Source: Mycobacterium dioxanotrophicus (lineage in GTDB: Bacteria > Actinomycetota > Actinomycetes > Mycobacteriales > Mycobacteriaceae). Taken from it: 64,000 nt of DNA. The first letter of the stretch is position 1. Every line of letters starts with the position of its first letter. The stretch is from NCBI RefSeq assembly GCF_002157835.1, contig NZ_CP020809.1, positions 5,642,001 through 5,706,000 on the forward strand, read 5' to 3'. The position numbers and the translations under genes are program-made. The notes under the pieces were generated by a model, which saw only the letters and a program-made list of their open reading frames with translations, was not told the DNA's origin and ran no database searches. Below are positions 32,136 to 42,198 of this stretch, one piece after another.

Positions 32136-32498
32136 TCAGGGGGTCGGCGGCAGCCCGCAGCGATCGCGGAAGTCGACCGAGGGTTGCCTCATCCGCTGAA
32201 GATCGTCACGGACGGTGGGATTGGCGTCCAGATAACTCTGGACTTTGTCCCGGATCTGATCCTTCGGTTGTCCCTTGAGGCCGGTGAAGAAGTCGTTGAC
32301 GTCGGGATGCTCGCTCAGGTAGTTCGACGTGTCGAACGTGACGCCGGACATGACGCGCGCCATTTCGGCGGCCGTGCACGGCGGCGGCACCGGCGGGTCG
32401 GCGACGGCGGACGCGGCGCCCAGCAGCGCCATACCGGTCAGCGCGCCGGCAGCGATCGCGGCACCCAGTGCGCGGTTTGTGAGTCGGGTTGGCAACAT
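32136..32498 (-). CDS. Secreted hemophore-related protein
   Basis: The 120-residue protein has a signal peptide ending at ASAVADP (about residue 35). The mature part has a Cys in PPPCTAAEMARVMSG and another near the end (RDRCGLPP), as in the mycobacterial heme-binding/hemophore-related family that includes Rv0203-like proteins. The ATG at 32498 has AAGGAG six bases upstream and is preferred to the longer frame. Heme binding is a family inference. Confidence 0.78.
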   Translation of the reverse strand: MLPTRLTNRALGAAIAAGALTGMALLGAASAVADPPVPPPCTAAEMARVMSGVTFDTSNYLSEHPDVNDFFTGLKGQPKDQIRDKVQSYLDANPTVRDDLQRMRQPSVDFRDRCGLPPTP

Positions 32499-32544
32499 AT
32501 GTGGCTCCTTCAGGCAGGTGGTCGACACTTCACGAAGCAGGTCC

Positions 32545-32853
32545 TCAACGTGGGCCGATACCACCACCCCCGCCGGGACGCCCCGGACCGCCGATGTTGT
32601 TACGCCCCGGGTCCCAGACGATCCCGAGATCCCAGTCGTTGCCGCAGTACCAGTCGTATTCGCACGGATAGGGAACGGCGGGTGTGGCGGCTACCGGTCC
32701 CCCGTCCGCACCACGCACATCTCCTTGTGCGCACACGGTGGCGTAGCCCGAACTCGTGCAGTCGGCCTTGGCGGCGGGCGTCCCTGCGATGAGCCCGACC
32801 GGCACCATCGTCATCGCCAAGCCGAAAACCAGGTAGCGCTGGGTAATTCGCAC
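32545..32853 (-). CDS. Small secreted protein, function unknown
   Basis: The 102-residue product starts at a GTG (32853) with GGGGG seven bases upstream. A signal peptide is followed by a mature domain with four Cys residues (DCTSSG, TVCAQGD, YPCEYDWYCGNDWD) and a Gly/Pro-rich end (RPGGGGGIGPR). Such small Cys-containing exported proteins are common in mycobacteria and not functionally assigned. The Cys residues probably form disulfides. Confidence 0.7.
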   Translation of the reverse strand: MRITQRYLVFGLAMTMVPVGLIAGTPAAKADCTSSGYATVCAQGDVRGADGGPVAATPAVPYPCEYDWYCGNDWDLGIVWDPGRNNIGGPGRPGGGGGIGPR

Positions 32854-33480
32854 GCCGCTTCCCCCTTTTTCCGCAGTCGGGAGGACCAAGCCGACCCGAA
32901 TGCACAGAGGCTATCCGGTATTTGCGGCGCATAGACACAAATCGACGCAAACGTAAAACCGGCCCGGCCATTGTGTTTCTCAATGCAACGAAATCGACGT
33001 AGAACACCAGCACGAGAACACTTCCGACCATGCGGATCGGCGACATCACATCCTGAGTCGCCGGGCCATTCGCCGCGGCGTACGGCGACCGAACACCGTT
33101 GCACGACACGAGCATTGGACTCTTACAGGTCAGGCCGCAAGCGATGCGGGCGTCCATGGGCTCGGCGACAGCATTGCGCGCCGAAGTCGGCCTACACGGC
33201 CGACGCGGTCGGCGGCACCGCACAGAACACCATGCCCGAATTGTGCGCTACCCGGCGATGAAAACCGTTCGATGGCACGGCGTCTCTCAGCGTTCACCCG
33301 CTCTGGCAACATCCCGGGCCTCAGTTCTGACGGATCCGCAAATTTCAGCCGAGCCGGACATCTTAGCGGCTGTTGACAAAAAACAGGCACTGGTCGCATA
33401 TTAAGCGTGCTGTTAGTTAAGTCACACTCGGTCCTCGCTACCAGCAGCTAACACCAAAGCTCCGTTGCGGGGAGACGCTC
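32854..33480. other. 627-bp intergenic region
   Basis: There is no convincing gene here; short open frames on both strands lack ribosome sites and family resemblance. The right end carries a promoter candidate for the repeat protein at 33481. The left end must hold the promoter of the small secreted protein. I see no repeat or RNA gene. Confidence 0.5.
33373..33402 (+). promoter_or_regulatory. Candidate promoter of the repeat protein gene
   Basis: A consensus TTGACA at 33373-33378 and CATATT at 33397-33402 are separated by 18 bp, in an AT-rich patch 80 bp before the start codon. A housekeeping-type promoter is likely. Confidence 0.5.
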
Positions 33481-34908
33481 ATGATCGTCAGACGTAGTCG
33501 CGGACTTGCCGCAGCGTGTTTGATGACGGCCGTGCTCCTGATGAGCGCCATGAGCGGTGCCGTTGCCACCGCAGATTCCGAGTCCGATTCCACCTCGGGC
33601 GCGAGCCAGGCGAACTCCACCGGTTCGGCCGGCGACGCCATCGTCAGCGCGGACCGCAAGGTCACGAGCGCGACGGCTTCCGGCGCAGGCACCGACAAAC
33701 CCACCGCCACACTGTCCGCACAGACCAACACGTCCACGCCATCAGCCTCATCGGACACCACCACCACAGGTTCGACGGACCCAACCAGCACAGACCGCAA
33801 CGTCACGACCACAACGGTCTCCGGCACAGGCACCAACAAACCCACCTCCACACTCTCCGCGCAGACCAACACATCCACGCCATCAGCCTCATCGGACACC
33901 ACCACCACAGGTTCGACGGACCCAACCAGCACAGACCGCAACGTCACGACCACGACAGTTTCCGGCACAGGCACCGCCAAACCCGCCGCCACGCTCTCCA
34001 CGGAGACGAACACATCCACACCATCAGCCTCACCGGACACCACAGGGCAAGCTGCAGCACAAGCGACAACCGTCACCGAAGTCGCGCAAGCGTCGCCCAA
34101 GATCCCAACCGTTCCACCTTCGGTTTCGGTCAACGCGATCCCGTCGACCGCCGCAACGACGGTCACCGCGACGCCTGATGTCGGCACTGCCACCACGGCG
34201 GCTACCCAGCCGGCTGCGCCGGCCGCGACACCGACGCTCCAGTTCACCATCGCCCTTTTCGTGCGGACGTTGGCGACAGCCAACAATCTCGTGCACGCCA
34301 TCATGCAGCTACCAGCAGACGTCTGCGAAGCACTCGGCATCATGTGGGTCGCGCCAGGGGTCTGGGTCGCGCCGGGTGTTTCGGTCGGCCCCGGTGTCGA
34401 GATGCGCCAGGTGCTCATGTCCACCTCAGACGGTGGGCTCGTGAATCTGGTCGCGCCCTCGCGCAGCCTGCAGGCGGGTTTGCCCGGCGCCGCCGGCAGC
34501 TCCCCGCTTGCCGGTTACAGGGGCCCAGAGGTGGACCGCGGGATCGTGCTGCTGGCCGCACTGCAGTCGCAGTCGGCGGCACCGGCGTTCACCCAGGCAA
34601 GCTCACCGCATCACTCGACGCGGGGTCTGATCGCGGACGCGGTCACCGCTGTTGCGGTGTCGGTGTCGATATGGGCGCTGGTGTACGCGGCGTTGCCAGG
34701 TCTGGGCGGGATGCTGTCCTTCGGGACAATCGGCGTACGGATCGGCTATCGCCAGTCCAGCGCCGGAATCGCCCTCTGCAGCCCGAGCATGGCGCGTTTT
34801 GTGCGACCCGGCCCTATCGGTGTCGTACGTAGCGGTTCACTGGTTTCCGTTCATGTCCGCACCACTGCAGCCGACCGCACGACCCGGCACCTCCGACGCG
34901 TCGCCTAG
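33481..34908 (+). CDS. Exported Thr/Ser-rich repeat protein
   Basis: The 475-residue protein has a signal peptide (about 1-31, AMSGAVATAD) and a Thr/Ser-rich region built of a 47-residue unit in two full copies plus a third partial one (residues 58-104, 105-151, 152 to about 186). Each begins DRNVT or DRKVT and contains LSAQTNTSTPSAS. A Pro/Thr/Ala spacer follows, then a C-terminal domain with a hydrophobic helix (about 380-405) and GTIGVRIGYRQ. GGGGAGA precedes the ATG. The repeats are probably glycosylated or act as a wall-spanning stalk; the C-terminal part resembles mycobacterial membrane-anchored proteins of unknown role. Confidence 0.8.
   Translation: MIVRRSRGLAAACLMTAVLLMSAMSGAVATADSESDSTSGASQANSTGSAGDAIVSADRKVTSATASGAGTDKPTATLSAQTNTSTPSASSDTTTTGSTDPTSTDRNVTTTTVSGTGTNKPTSTLSAQTNTSTPSASSDTTTTGSTDPTSTDRNVTTTTVSGTGTAKPAATLSTETNTSTPSASPDTTGQAAAQATTVTEVAQASPKIPTVPPSVSVNAIPSTAATTVTATPDVGTATTAATQPAAPAATPTLQFTIALFVRTLATANNLVHAIMQLPADVCEALGIMWVAPGVWVAPGVSVGPGVEMRQVLMSTSDGGLVNLVAPSRSLQAGLPGAAGSSPLAGYRGPEVDRGIVLLAALQSQSAAPAFTQASSPHHSTRGLIADAVTAVAVSVSIWALVYAALPGLGGMLSFGTIGVRIGYRQSSAGIALCSPSMARFVRPGPIGVVRSGSLVSVHVRTTAADRTTRHLRRVA
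33652..34035 (+). repeat. Tandem 141-bp coding repeats
   Basis: Units start at about 33652, 33793 and 33934; the third is truncated. The second and third copies are almost identical over their first 80 bases, pointing to recent expansion. The repeats stay in frame in the host gene. Confidence 0.85.
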
Positions 34909-34923
34909 GCACACCCCGCCGCG

Positions 34924-36378
34924 TCAGAAGTTCAACCCCGAGAACATCACCCGCCCCGGGTCGTATTTCTGCCGGACGGCGGCCAAGCGGGAGAGATTGG
35001 CGCCGAAATACCGCGATGCTGGCTGGTTCGCCTCGAGATAGTTCACGTAGCCGCCGACCGAATAGGGCGCCACCGCTTGATGAGCAGTGCTGAGCCAGTT
35101 GGCTGCTGCCGCCGGCGAACCGGAGGTCTCCACGTACCACTGGACCAGAGCCGACTGCCGTCGCCACGGGAAGGCGGTGTCCCCCGGCCCCACCGTGGCC
35201 AGCGCGCCGTCGAGCGCATGCATGATCACCAACGGACGACCGGCACCTGCGGGAAAGGCGTTGAACGCCGCGGCGATTCCCTGCGCCGCGGCCGGGGTGA
35301 TCGAGGGGAAGACGTCGGATCCGCCGACGTAGCCCAGCGGCGAGGGGTTGAGGTTGTTGACGGCCAGGTACTGCACCAAGTCCAGGTAATTGAACGTGTG
35401 CTTCTCCACCGTCATCGGTTGCAGTCCCACTGCTTTGGAGACGGCGGCCGCCGTGGCGTCACCGGAGCCGGCCGGACAGGTCGCCAGGATGCGACAGTGC
35501 GCGCCACCGGGATCGGTGATGGTGTCGGCCAGTGCCCAGCTACTGCGGTCGGCGGTGCGCAGCCAGTTCTGCCACCCGACCAGAACCTGCGCGAACGACT
35601 CCAGCGGGAAATGCAGGCCCACGGCGTCGACATCGCTGGTGGGGAACGTCGCGAAGGTCAGCGCCGTCGTCACCCCGAAATTGCCGCCACCGCCGCCCTT
35701 GAGCGCCCAGAACAAATCCGGATGCTCGTTGGCCGACGCGATGACACCCGTACCGCCGGGCAGTACCACCGTCGCCGACACCAGTTGATCACTCATCAGA
35801 CCCGCGTGCCGCGACTGCGCACCCAGACCGCCACCCAGCGCGTGCCCAGCCGCGCCGACCGTCGGGCAGGTCCCCGTCGGGATTCCCCGGCCGTTCGCGG
35901 CCAGAGCCTGGTGGATGGTGTACAGACCGGTCGCCGGCGTCACCGTGACATACCCCGTGGCGGCGTCGTAGTTGACACCGCCGGGCAACTGGCGCAGGTC
36001 GAGGATCATGGCGCCGGTCGCGGTCGACGCACCCACGTACGAATGCCCGCCGCCGCGTGGGGCGACCTTGACGTTGTGGGCGGCAGCGAAGGCCATCGCC
36101 TGCTGCACCTCGGCTGCCGAGGTCGGGGTGACGACCGCAGCCGGTGCGAAGTCGTTGAAGTTGGTGTTGAAAACCGCTTTGGCCGAGGCGAATTGACCGT
36201 TGTCCGGCAGTATCACCGGGCCTTTGATGGCGGTGGAGAGGCCGTCCCAGCCGGACGCTGCAGGATCGGCACGCGCCCGGTTCGTTCCGAACACCGCTGA
36301 CGTGGCCACCGCCCCGACGGCGCCGCGCAGGAATGTCTGACGCGAGATCCCACGCGGTGACTCCCGCGGTACCGTCAT
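34924..36378 (-). CDS. Tat-exported BBE-like FAD oxidoreductase
   Basis: The 484-residue flavoprotein starts with a twin-arginine-type signal (SRQTFLRG) that ends near residue 38. The FAD_binding_4 domain has RGGGHSYVG, where the His can carry covalent FAD, and TCPTVGAAGHALGGG, where the Cys can form the second covalent bond. The C-terminal BBE segment NYLEANQPASRYFG is intact. Such berberine-bridge-type oxidases act on sugars or secondary metabolites outside the cell. The substrate is unknown. It converges on the repeat protein with 15 bp between the genes. Confidence 0.88.
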   Translation of the reverse strand: MTVPRESPRGISRQTFLRGAVGAVATSAVFGTNRARADPAASGWDGLSTAIKGPVILPDNGQFASAKAVFNTNFNDFAPAAVVTPTSAAEVQQAMAFAAAHNVKVAPRGGGHSYVGASTATGAMILDLRQLPGGVNYDAATGYVTVTPATGLYTIHQALAANGRGIPTGTCPTVGAAGHALGGGLGAQSRHAGLMSDQLVSATVVLPGGTGVIASANEHPDLFWALKGGGGGNFGVTTALTFATFPTSDVDAVGLHFPLESFAQVLVGWQNWLRTADRSSWALADTITDPGGAHCRILATCPAGSGDATAAAVSKAVGLQPMTVEKHTFNYLDLVQYLAVNNLNPSPLGYVGGSDVFPSITPAAAQGIAAAFNAFPAGAGRPLVIMHALDGALATVGPGDTAFPWRRQSALVQWYVETSGSPAAAANWLSTAHQAVAPYSVGGYVNYLEANQPASRYFGANLSRLAAVRQKYDPGRVMFSGLNF

Positions 36379-36501
36379 GCCCGAATTCTTGCCCAGGTGG
36401 CATCAAAGCCGGCTCCGCCGCAACATGTGTCGCGGTATCAGTCCGATAACCGATTCGCCTCCAACGGGATACGCGAATTCGTGAGCACGTACGGAACCAG
36501 G

Positions 36502-38016
36502 TCAACCGAGGCTATCGAGTGCCGGATCGATGCTGAAAATCGGGACAGTGGCTGACTTTCCCTTGATCGCATGCGATCCGCGGTCGACCAGTCCGACCGG
36601 TCGAGATTCCAGAGCGTCGATGGTCTGCTGGGTGGCCAGGATCGTCTCGCCGGTGGTCTTGGTGAGCTGCTCGACCCGGGCCGCGACGTTGACGGTGTCC
36701 CCGATCAAGGTGAACTCGAGTTTGGCTCCGCCGCCGATCGTGCCGGCGATCACGGGACCACTGTTGATCCCGATGCCGATCCGTAGCTCACCGCCAAAGC
36801 GCGCAGCAACGCGCCGCTGAATCAGAACGGCGGTCTGCACCGCAGCATCGGCATGCCCCGCAAGGTCGTTGGGAGCGCCGAACACGGCCAAGGCGCCATC
36901 CCCGAGAAACTTGTTGACATGCCCACCGGCGTCGACCACGGCGGGCACGACGATCTCGAACAACGCATTGAGTCGGGACACCGTGTCCTCGGCAGTGTTC
37001 GCCTCGGCGAACGAGGTGAAGTCACGGACATCGATGAACATCACCGTCACCTCACGGCGCTCGCCAGTGAACACGTCATCGCTCTGTGCGAGCAACCGGG
37101 CTGCCAGCGCGGGGTCGACATAGCTGCCGAATGCCAGCTGAAGTCGTTGCCGCTCAGCCAAACCGGCCTGCATCCGGTTGAATGACGCCGACAGCGCGCC
37201 CAAGTCGTCGTCTTGGACCACGGGCAGACGTTGGCTGTAGTCACCGTCGGCAACACGTTCAGTGCCCTCGGCGAGATCGCGTATCGGTCGCAAGAAGGGT
37301 GCGATCGCCATGACCGCGACCGGCCCCGAGATGAGGGTCAGCGCACACCCGATAGCCAAGGACACGATGGGGTCCTCGCGAGCGCGGTCGATCACCGATG
37401 CCGTGATCGCGGCGCCGGTGGAGAATCCGAACGCCATCGCGATCATGGTGACGTGCGACCACAGGGCAAAAGTCGGGTGAGCGCGTGGCAGGGAATCGCC
37501 GATTCCCGTGTCACCGGCGATGGCGGTCCTGGCCGGCCGCAGCGATCCCTCGCTGAAGCTGTGCACTCCGAACACCCCGGTAGCCGCCCCGTAGGCCGCG
37601 CCGACAATCGCGTATTGGACCAGTCGCCACCCGGTGGCGCCCGCGACGATACCCACAACGACCGCGACGCAAGGCGTCCAGACGATGTCGGTTGCGAGTA
37701 CTCGGACAGTCGTGCTCCGTGCGTAGACATAGGTGGCCGCCAACGCCTCCTTCGCATCGACCGTGCGGCCTGCTGCCCACCTTTCAATCAGGCGCAACCG
37801 CTTCGAGCCGGGCAGAACCATCAGGTAGACCCGCACCAGCATGGCGATACACGTGATGACAGCCGCCTGCACGTAGCGATCGGATCCCTCGAAGGCGACG
37901 ATGATCAACGGGTAGGCCAGGTGGACCGACAGCCCCGCAAGGTATACGAGGACGCAGATCGCCCACGAGTACGTCGGCCCGTACCGGTCCCACATCGATT
38001 GAAAGATCCGGTCCAT
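36502..38016 (-). CDS. Membrane class III adenylate/guanylate cyclase with HAMP domain
   Basis: The 504-residue protein has about six hydrophobic segments in its first 250 residues, a HAMP linker (about 255-305), and a catalytic domain with FIDVRDF, the metal loop KFLGDGALAVFGAP, and GDTVNVAARVE carrying the transition-state Asn and Arg. This is the architecture of the M. tuberculosis Rv1318c-Rv1320c group. The start at 38016 has no ribosome site; an upstream in-frame GTG (38031) lies inside the terminator stem. The leader between hairpin and ATG is 9-10 nt, so expression probably depends on an unusual promoter or a leaderless mRNA. Confidence 0.9.
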   Translation of the reverse strand: MDRIFQSMWDRYGPTYSWAICVLVYLAGLSVHLAYPLIIVAFEGSDRYVQAAVITCIAMLVRVYLMVLPGSKRLRLIERWAAGRTVDAKEALAATYVYARSTTVRVLATDIVWTPCVAVVVGIVAGATGWRLVQYAIVGAAYGAATGVFGVHSFSEGSLRPARTAIAGDTGIGDSLPRAHPTFALWSHVTMIAMAFGFSTGAAITASVIDRAREDPIVSLAIGCALTLISGPVAVMAIAPFLRPIRDLAEGTERVADGDYSQRLPVVQDDDLGALSASFNRMQAGLAERQRLQLAFGSYVDPALAARLLAQSDDVFTGERREVTVMFIDVRDFTSFAEANTAEDTVSRLNALFEIVVPAVVDAGGHVNKFLGDGALAVFGAPNDLAGHADAAVQTAVLIQRRVAARFGGELRIGIGINSGPVIAGTIGGGAKLEFTLIGDTVNVAARVEQLTKTTGETILATQQTIDALESRPVGLVDRGSHAIKGKSATVPIFSIDPALDSLG

Positions 38017-38025
38017 GCCGAAACA

Positions 38026-38057
38026 AAACACCCCCGACCTGCTGGCCGGGGGTGTTT
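38026..38057. terminator. Bidirectional terminator between tetR and the cyclase
   Basis: AAACACCCCC (38026-38035) pairs with GGGGGTGTTT (38048-38057) with a partly paired 12-base interior. It has an A/T-rich foot on both sides. It is nearly identical to the groEL1 terminator at 39240-39273 and belongs to the duplicated block. Confidence 0.85.
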
Positions 38058-38068
38058 CGAAGCACTAC

Positions 38069-38725
38069 CTAGTGGGCGTGGCCGTGGTCGGCCGCTTCGA
38101 CAGGCTTGTCCACGACGGCGGTCTGGTTGGATTCAGATGTCAGCCGTACCACTGGCCAGAACAGCTGGAACAGCCGCTGTCTCCACCCGTCTTCGGCTAA
38201 TCCCGTGCGTGCGTGCTCTGCGATGTATGCGCCGACAATCGCATCGATCAGCGTCGCGGTGTCGAAGTCTGCCCGCATCGAGCCCTCGGCTTTGGCCGTC
38301 TCGATGACCGCCGTCAGCTTCGCGCGTTGTTGGCCGAGGATCTGCCGGAACACAGTCGTGAATTCCGGGTCGTCCTCGGTGAGCAGGGCCGCAAAGCCGC
38401 CGAGGCCGATGCCGTACTCGACGGTCTCGATCGCGTGATCGATGAGCCAGCGCAGCTGCTCGGCCGCTCCCGTCCCTGCGTCCAGCGGAGTCGGCGACGC
38501 AACCCGCGATAAGGCGCTCGTCAGCATGTCCCGCCGGTTGGGATGTCGCCGGTAGATGGTGGTCTTCGCAAATCCCGAATGTCCCGCAACCGCCTCGACG
38601 GTGACGGCCCGCGGGCCGCCGGTACGCAAGAGGTGCAGCGTGGAGTCCGCAATACCGTCTTCGACGCGTTGCTGCGGCGACATGCGCGCTCTCCTGTCCG
38701 CTGGCACGGGAATATTCGAGGTCAA
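38069..38725 (-). CDS. TetR-family repressor with a GroEL1-like C-terminal tail
   Basis: The 218-residue protein has a TetR HTH at about 26-72 (VTVEAVAGHSGFAKTTIYRRHPN) and a C-terminal ligand domain of the TetR_C family. Its last 18 residues (TAVVDKPVEAADHGHAH region) closely match the end of GroEL1, and the nucleotide match continues through the stop codon into the terminator. It is divergent from a small membrane protein across a region with a 30-bp perfect palindrome, so autoregulation is likely. Confidence 0.88.
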   Translation of the reverse strand: MTSNIPVPADRRARMSPQQRVEDGIADSTLHLLRTGGPRAVTVEAVAGHSGFAKTTIYRRHPNRRDMLTSALSRVASPTPLDAGTGAAEQLRWLIDHAIETVEYGIGLGGFAALLTEDDPEFTTVFRQILGQQRAKLTAVIETAKAEGSMRADFDTATLIDAIVGAYIAEHARTGLAEDGWRQRLFQLFWPVVRLTSESNQTAVVDKPVEAADHGHAH

Positions 38726-38730
38726 AGATA

Positions 38731-38778
38731 CGCTACGCTGATCGTAGCGATCACTACGCTACGCGTAGCGTAGTGATC
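38731..38778. promoter_or_regulatory. Palindromic TetR operator cluster
   Basis: A perfect 30-bp palindrome occupies 38749-38778 (half-site GATCACTACGCTACG). Just beside it, CGCTACG and CGTAGCG separated by 5 bp form a second inverted repeat (38731-38749). Both lie between tetR and the divergent membrane protein gene, with tetR starting only 6 bp away. Confidence 0.8.
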
Positions 38779-38808
38779 GACGTGATCTATGGATTGGAGA
38801 TGAGATCG

Positions 38809-39219
38809 ATGACCGTTTCGAGGCGCCTTCCCGCCTTCCCTATGTCCGCGCTGGGCTACGCCCTGCTGCTCATGGCTTTCGTCATGCTCGGACTGTTCGT
38901 CGCGGCTCTGGCCACCGGAATCAGTGGCCTGGCCATCGTCTTGGGTATCGGCCTGATCGGCTGCCTCGCCGGTTCGGTCACCGGCTTCGTGGCGGCGTCT
39001 CGCAAGCTCGCGAAGGCCGGGTTTACCGCCGAGGCGACGAGCCCGGTGAGCATCTTCTCGACGCCGCTTCACCAGCATCAGATCGATCGATATCTCGAGA
39101 ACTACCGCGGCGAGAATCGCTCGGTCGCGCGGGCGACGACGATGACCGTGCTCGTCGGCGACGAGGCGACCCGACCAACCAAAACCGAGCGCACCGAGCA
39201 CATGCTGCTATCGGCGTAA
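38809..39219 (+). CDS. Small membrane protein under TetR control
   Basis: The 136-residue protein has two hydrophobic helices (about 12-36 and 38-60) and a hydrophilic C-terminus ending in charged repeats of Thr/Glu. The ATG at 38809 has GGAG nine bases upstream; the GTG at 38773 lies in the operator and is unlikely. I do not recognise the family. It is probably the target of the divergent repressor and could be an envelope stress or export accessory protein. Confidence 0.7.
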   Translation: MTVSRRLPAFPMSALGYALLLMAFVMLGLFVAALATGISGLAIVLGIGLIGCLAGSVTGFVAASRKLAKAGFTAEATSPVSIFSTPLHQHQIDRYLENYRGENRSVARATTMTVLVGDEATRPTKTERTEHMLLSA

Positions 39220-39239
39220 CTCACTTCGGGGCCCAACGA

Positions 39240-39273
39240 AAACACCCCCGGCCCAACGGGACCGGGGGTGTTT
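39240..39273. terminator. groEL1 terminator
   Basis: AAACACCCCC (39240-39249) pairs with GGGGGTGTTT (39264-39273). It lies 12 bp beyond the groEL1 stop and also serves the convergent membrane protein gene that ends at 39219. Confidence 0.9.
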
Positions 39274-39285
39274 CGTACGCACTAC

Positions 39286-40914
<1,629 letters not shown>

Positions 40915-40926
40915 TTATCACGCATA

Positions 40927-40971
40927 CCGCCCCGGACATCGCCCGTACGCGTACGGGGATCTCCGGGGCGG
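40927..40971 (-). promoter_or_regulatory. Intercistronic hairpin between groES and groEL1
   Basis: CCGCCCCGGA (40927-40936) pairs with TCCGGGGCGG (40962-40971), and inside it CCCGTACG (40942-40949) pairs with CGTACGGG (40950-40957). It has no T-run, so it is more likely a processing or stability element than a terminator. Confidence 0.7.
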
Positions 40972-40984
40972 GACACGAGTGCTT

Positions 40985-41284
40985 TTACTTGGAGACGACA
41001 GCCAGCACGTCGCGGGCCGACAGGATCAGGTACTCCTCGCCGTTGTACTTGATCTCGGTGCCGCCGTACTTGCTGTAGATGACGGTGTCGCCCTCGGCAA
41101 CGTCCAGGGGGATCCGCTTCTCGCCGTCCTCATCCCAGCGGCCGGGGCCAACTGCGACGACGGTGCCTTCCTGCGGCTTTTCCTTGGCGGTGTCAGGGAT
41201 GACCAGACCGGAAGCGGTCGTGGTCTCGGCCTCGTTGGCCTGAACGAGGATCTTGTCCTCGAGTGGCTTGATGTTGACTGCCAC
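40985..41284 (-). CDS. groES: Co-chaperonin GroES
   Basis: The 99-residue protein is almost identical to mycobacterial Gro[22 protein letters not shown] at the start, the mobile loop region, and [22 protein letters not shown] at the end. The GTG at 41284 gives [11 protein letters not shown], and GGAGGG lies 9 bases upstream. It heads the groES-groEL1 operon behind a CIRCE operator. Confidence 0.97.
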
Positions 41285-41418
41285 GATGGAAGCCCTCCAC
41301 TTGTCGGGGTGTGGATCCGGGGGGATCCCCAGATGCCGGTTACCAGGTGTTCGTGGCATACGTCCGTGCCCTCGCTCCGTCGTCGCGGGTGCCGGCGCTG
41401 GGGTTGGCCGCGTGCCAC

Positions 41419-41450
41419 CTAGCACTCTATACATGCGAGTGCTAGCACTC
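41419..41450. promoter_or_regulatory. CIRCE operator (HrcA site) of groES
   Basis: CTAGCACTC (41419-41427), a 9-bp spacer and GAGTGCTAG (41437-41445) form the classic CIRCE inverted repeat. A third half-site, CTAGCACTC at 41442-41450, overlaps the right arm and makes a second 14-bp palindrome. It lies 135 bp upstream of groES. Confidence 0.95.
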
Positions 41451-41682
41451 AAGGTTGGACCGTGTCTGTTCGATCGGCTGTTCGTCCACGGCGAACACGA
41501 GGGCAGGTACTCCTCCCGACCGGCGCGATCTTGAGCGCACCCCAATCGCCACAATCACCCCTCGACGGGGAATCGAACGTGGGATGCTGTGGCGCAAATG
41601 CACGGGTCAGGTCCCGTTTCACGCTGCTCTGAGAGGTCTGTGGTTGTTCTAAGCGCCAGTAAAGCCAGTGAAGGAGAGGGAA

Positions 41683-42198
41683 ATGGCCGATACCGCCTCC
41701 AGCGGTGAGCAGGAATTCTCAGTACATCCGGCGCTGGCGCGGATGGCTGCCGAGGGCGTCGACGTCGCCGAAGTGATCGCATTGGCGGGTTACATCGGCG
41801 CATCAGGCAAAGACGATCTCGTCCGACTTCACCCCGAGCTGGATGACATGTCGGTCAGCATCGACATCCCGAAGAGCGACATCTTGGCCGTCAAAGACGC
41901 GCCAGCACCGACGATGCCGATGGGCGGAGTCGTCGTCTGGCTTGCCCGTACCGCCGAGGTGACGTTCCGCCGGACCCGCACGGTCTCCGCCACGGCTGCG
42001 CAGGTACGACGTTTCTTCGATGCCGGGTCGGTACTGGAGCCCAACAACACCGAACGGGCCGTGGACCGCCTCAACATTCAGCTGAGTCCGGCGTTTCGTG
42101 CCAAAGTTCCTCCCGTTTACATTCCGCCGGACCAGTGCGCGGTGTGCACGTCGAAAAACTGCTCGTCGCACTGCCTGCCGCCGTGCCAATCGCAGTAG
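41683..42198 (+). CDS. Cys-tailed protein, possible peptide-modification substrate
   Basis: The 171-residue protein has no recognised enzyme motif. Residues 1-150 look like a folded, mostly non-Cys domain (VHPALARMAAEGVDVAEVIAL, SVSIDIPKSDILAVKDAP). The last 20 residues carry five cysteines in the pattern CAVCTSKNCSSHCLPPC. AAGGAG sits six bases before the ATG. Its stop directly abuts the next gene, a thiol-dioxygenase-like cupin. A leader plus Cys-rich core is one reading, which would make it a RiPP-like precursor; a metal-binding or Fe-S tail is the other. I do not recognise a named family. Confidence 0.7.
   Translation: MADTASSGEQEFSVHPALARMAAEGVDVAEVIALAGYIGASGKDDLVRLHPELDDMSVSIDIPKSDILAVKDAPAPTMPMGGVVVWLARTAEVTFRRTRTVSATAAQVRRFFDAGSVLEPNNTERAVDRLNIQLSPAFRAKVPPVYIPPDQCAVCTSKNCSSHCLPPCQSQ

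Noticed and set aside
33652..34035. CRISPR-like spaced repeats
   Set aside because: The units are contiguous 141-bp coding repeats without short direct repeats and unique spacers.
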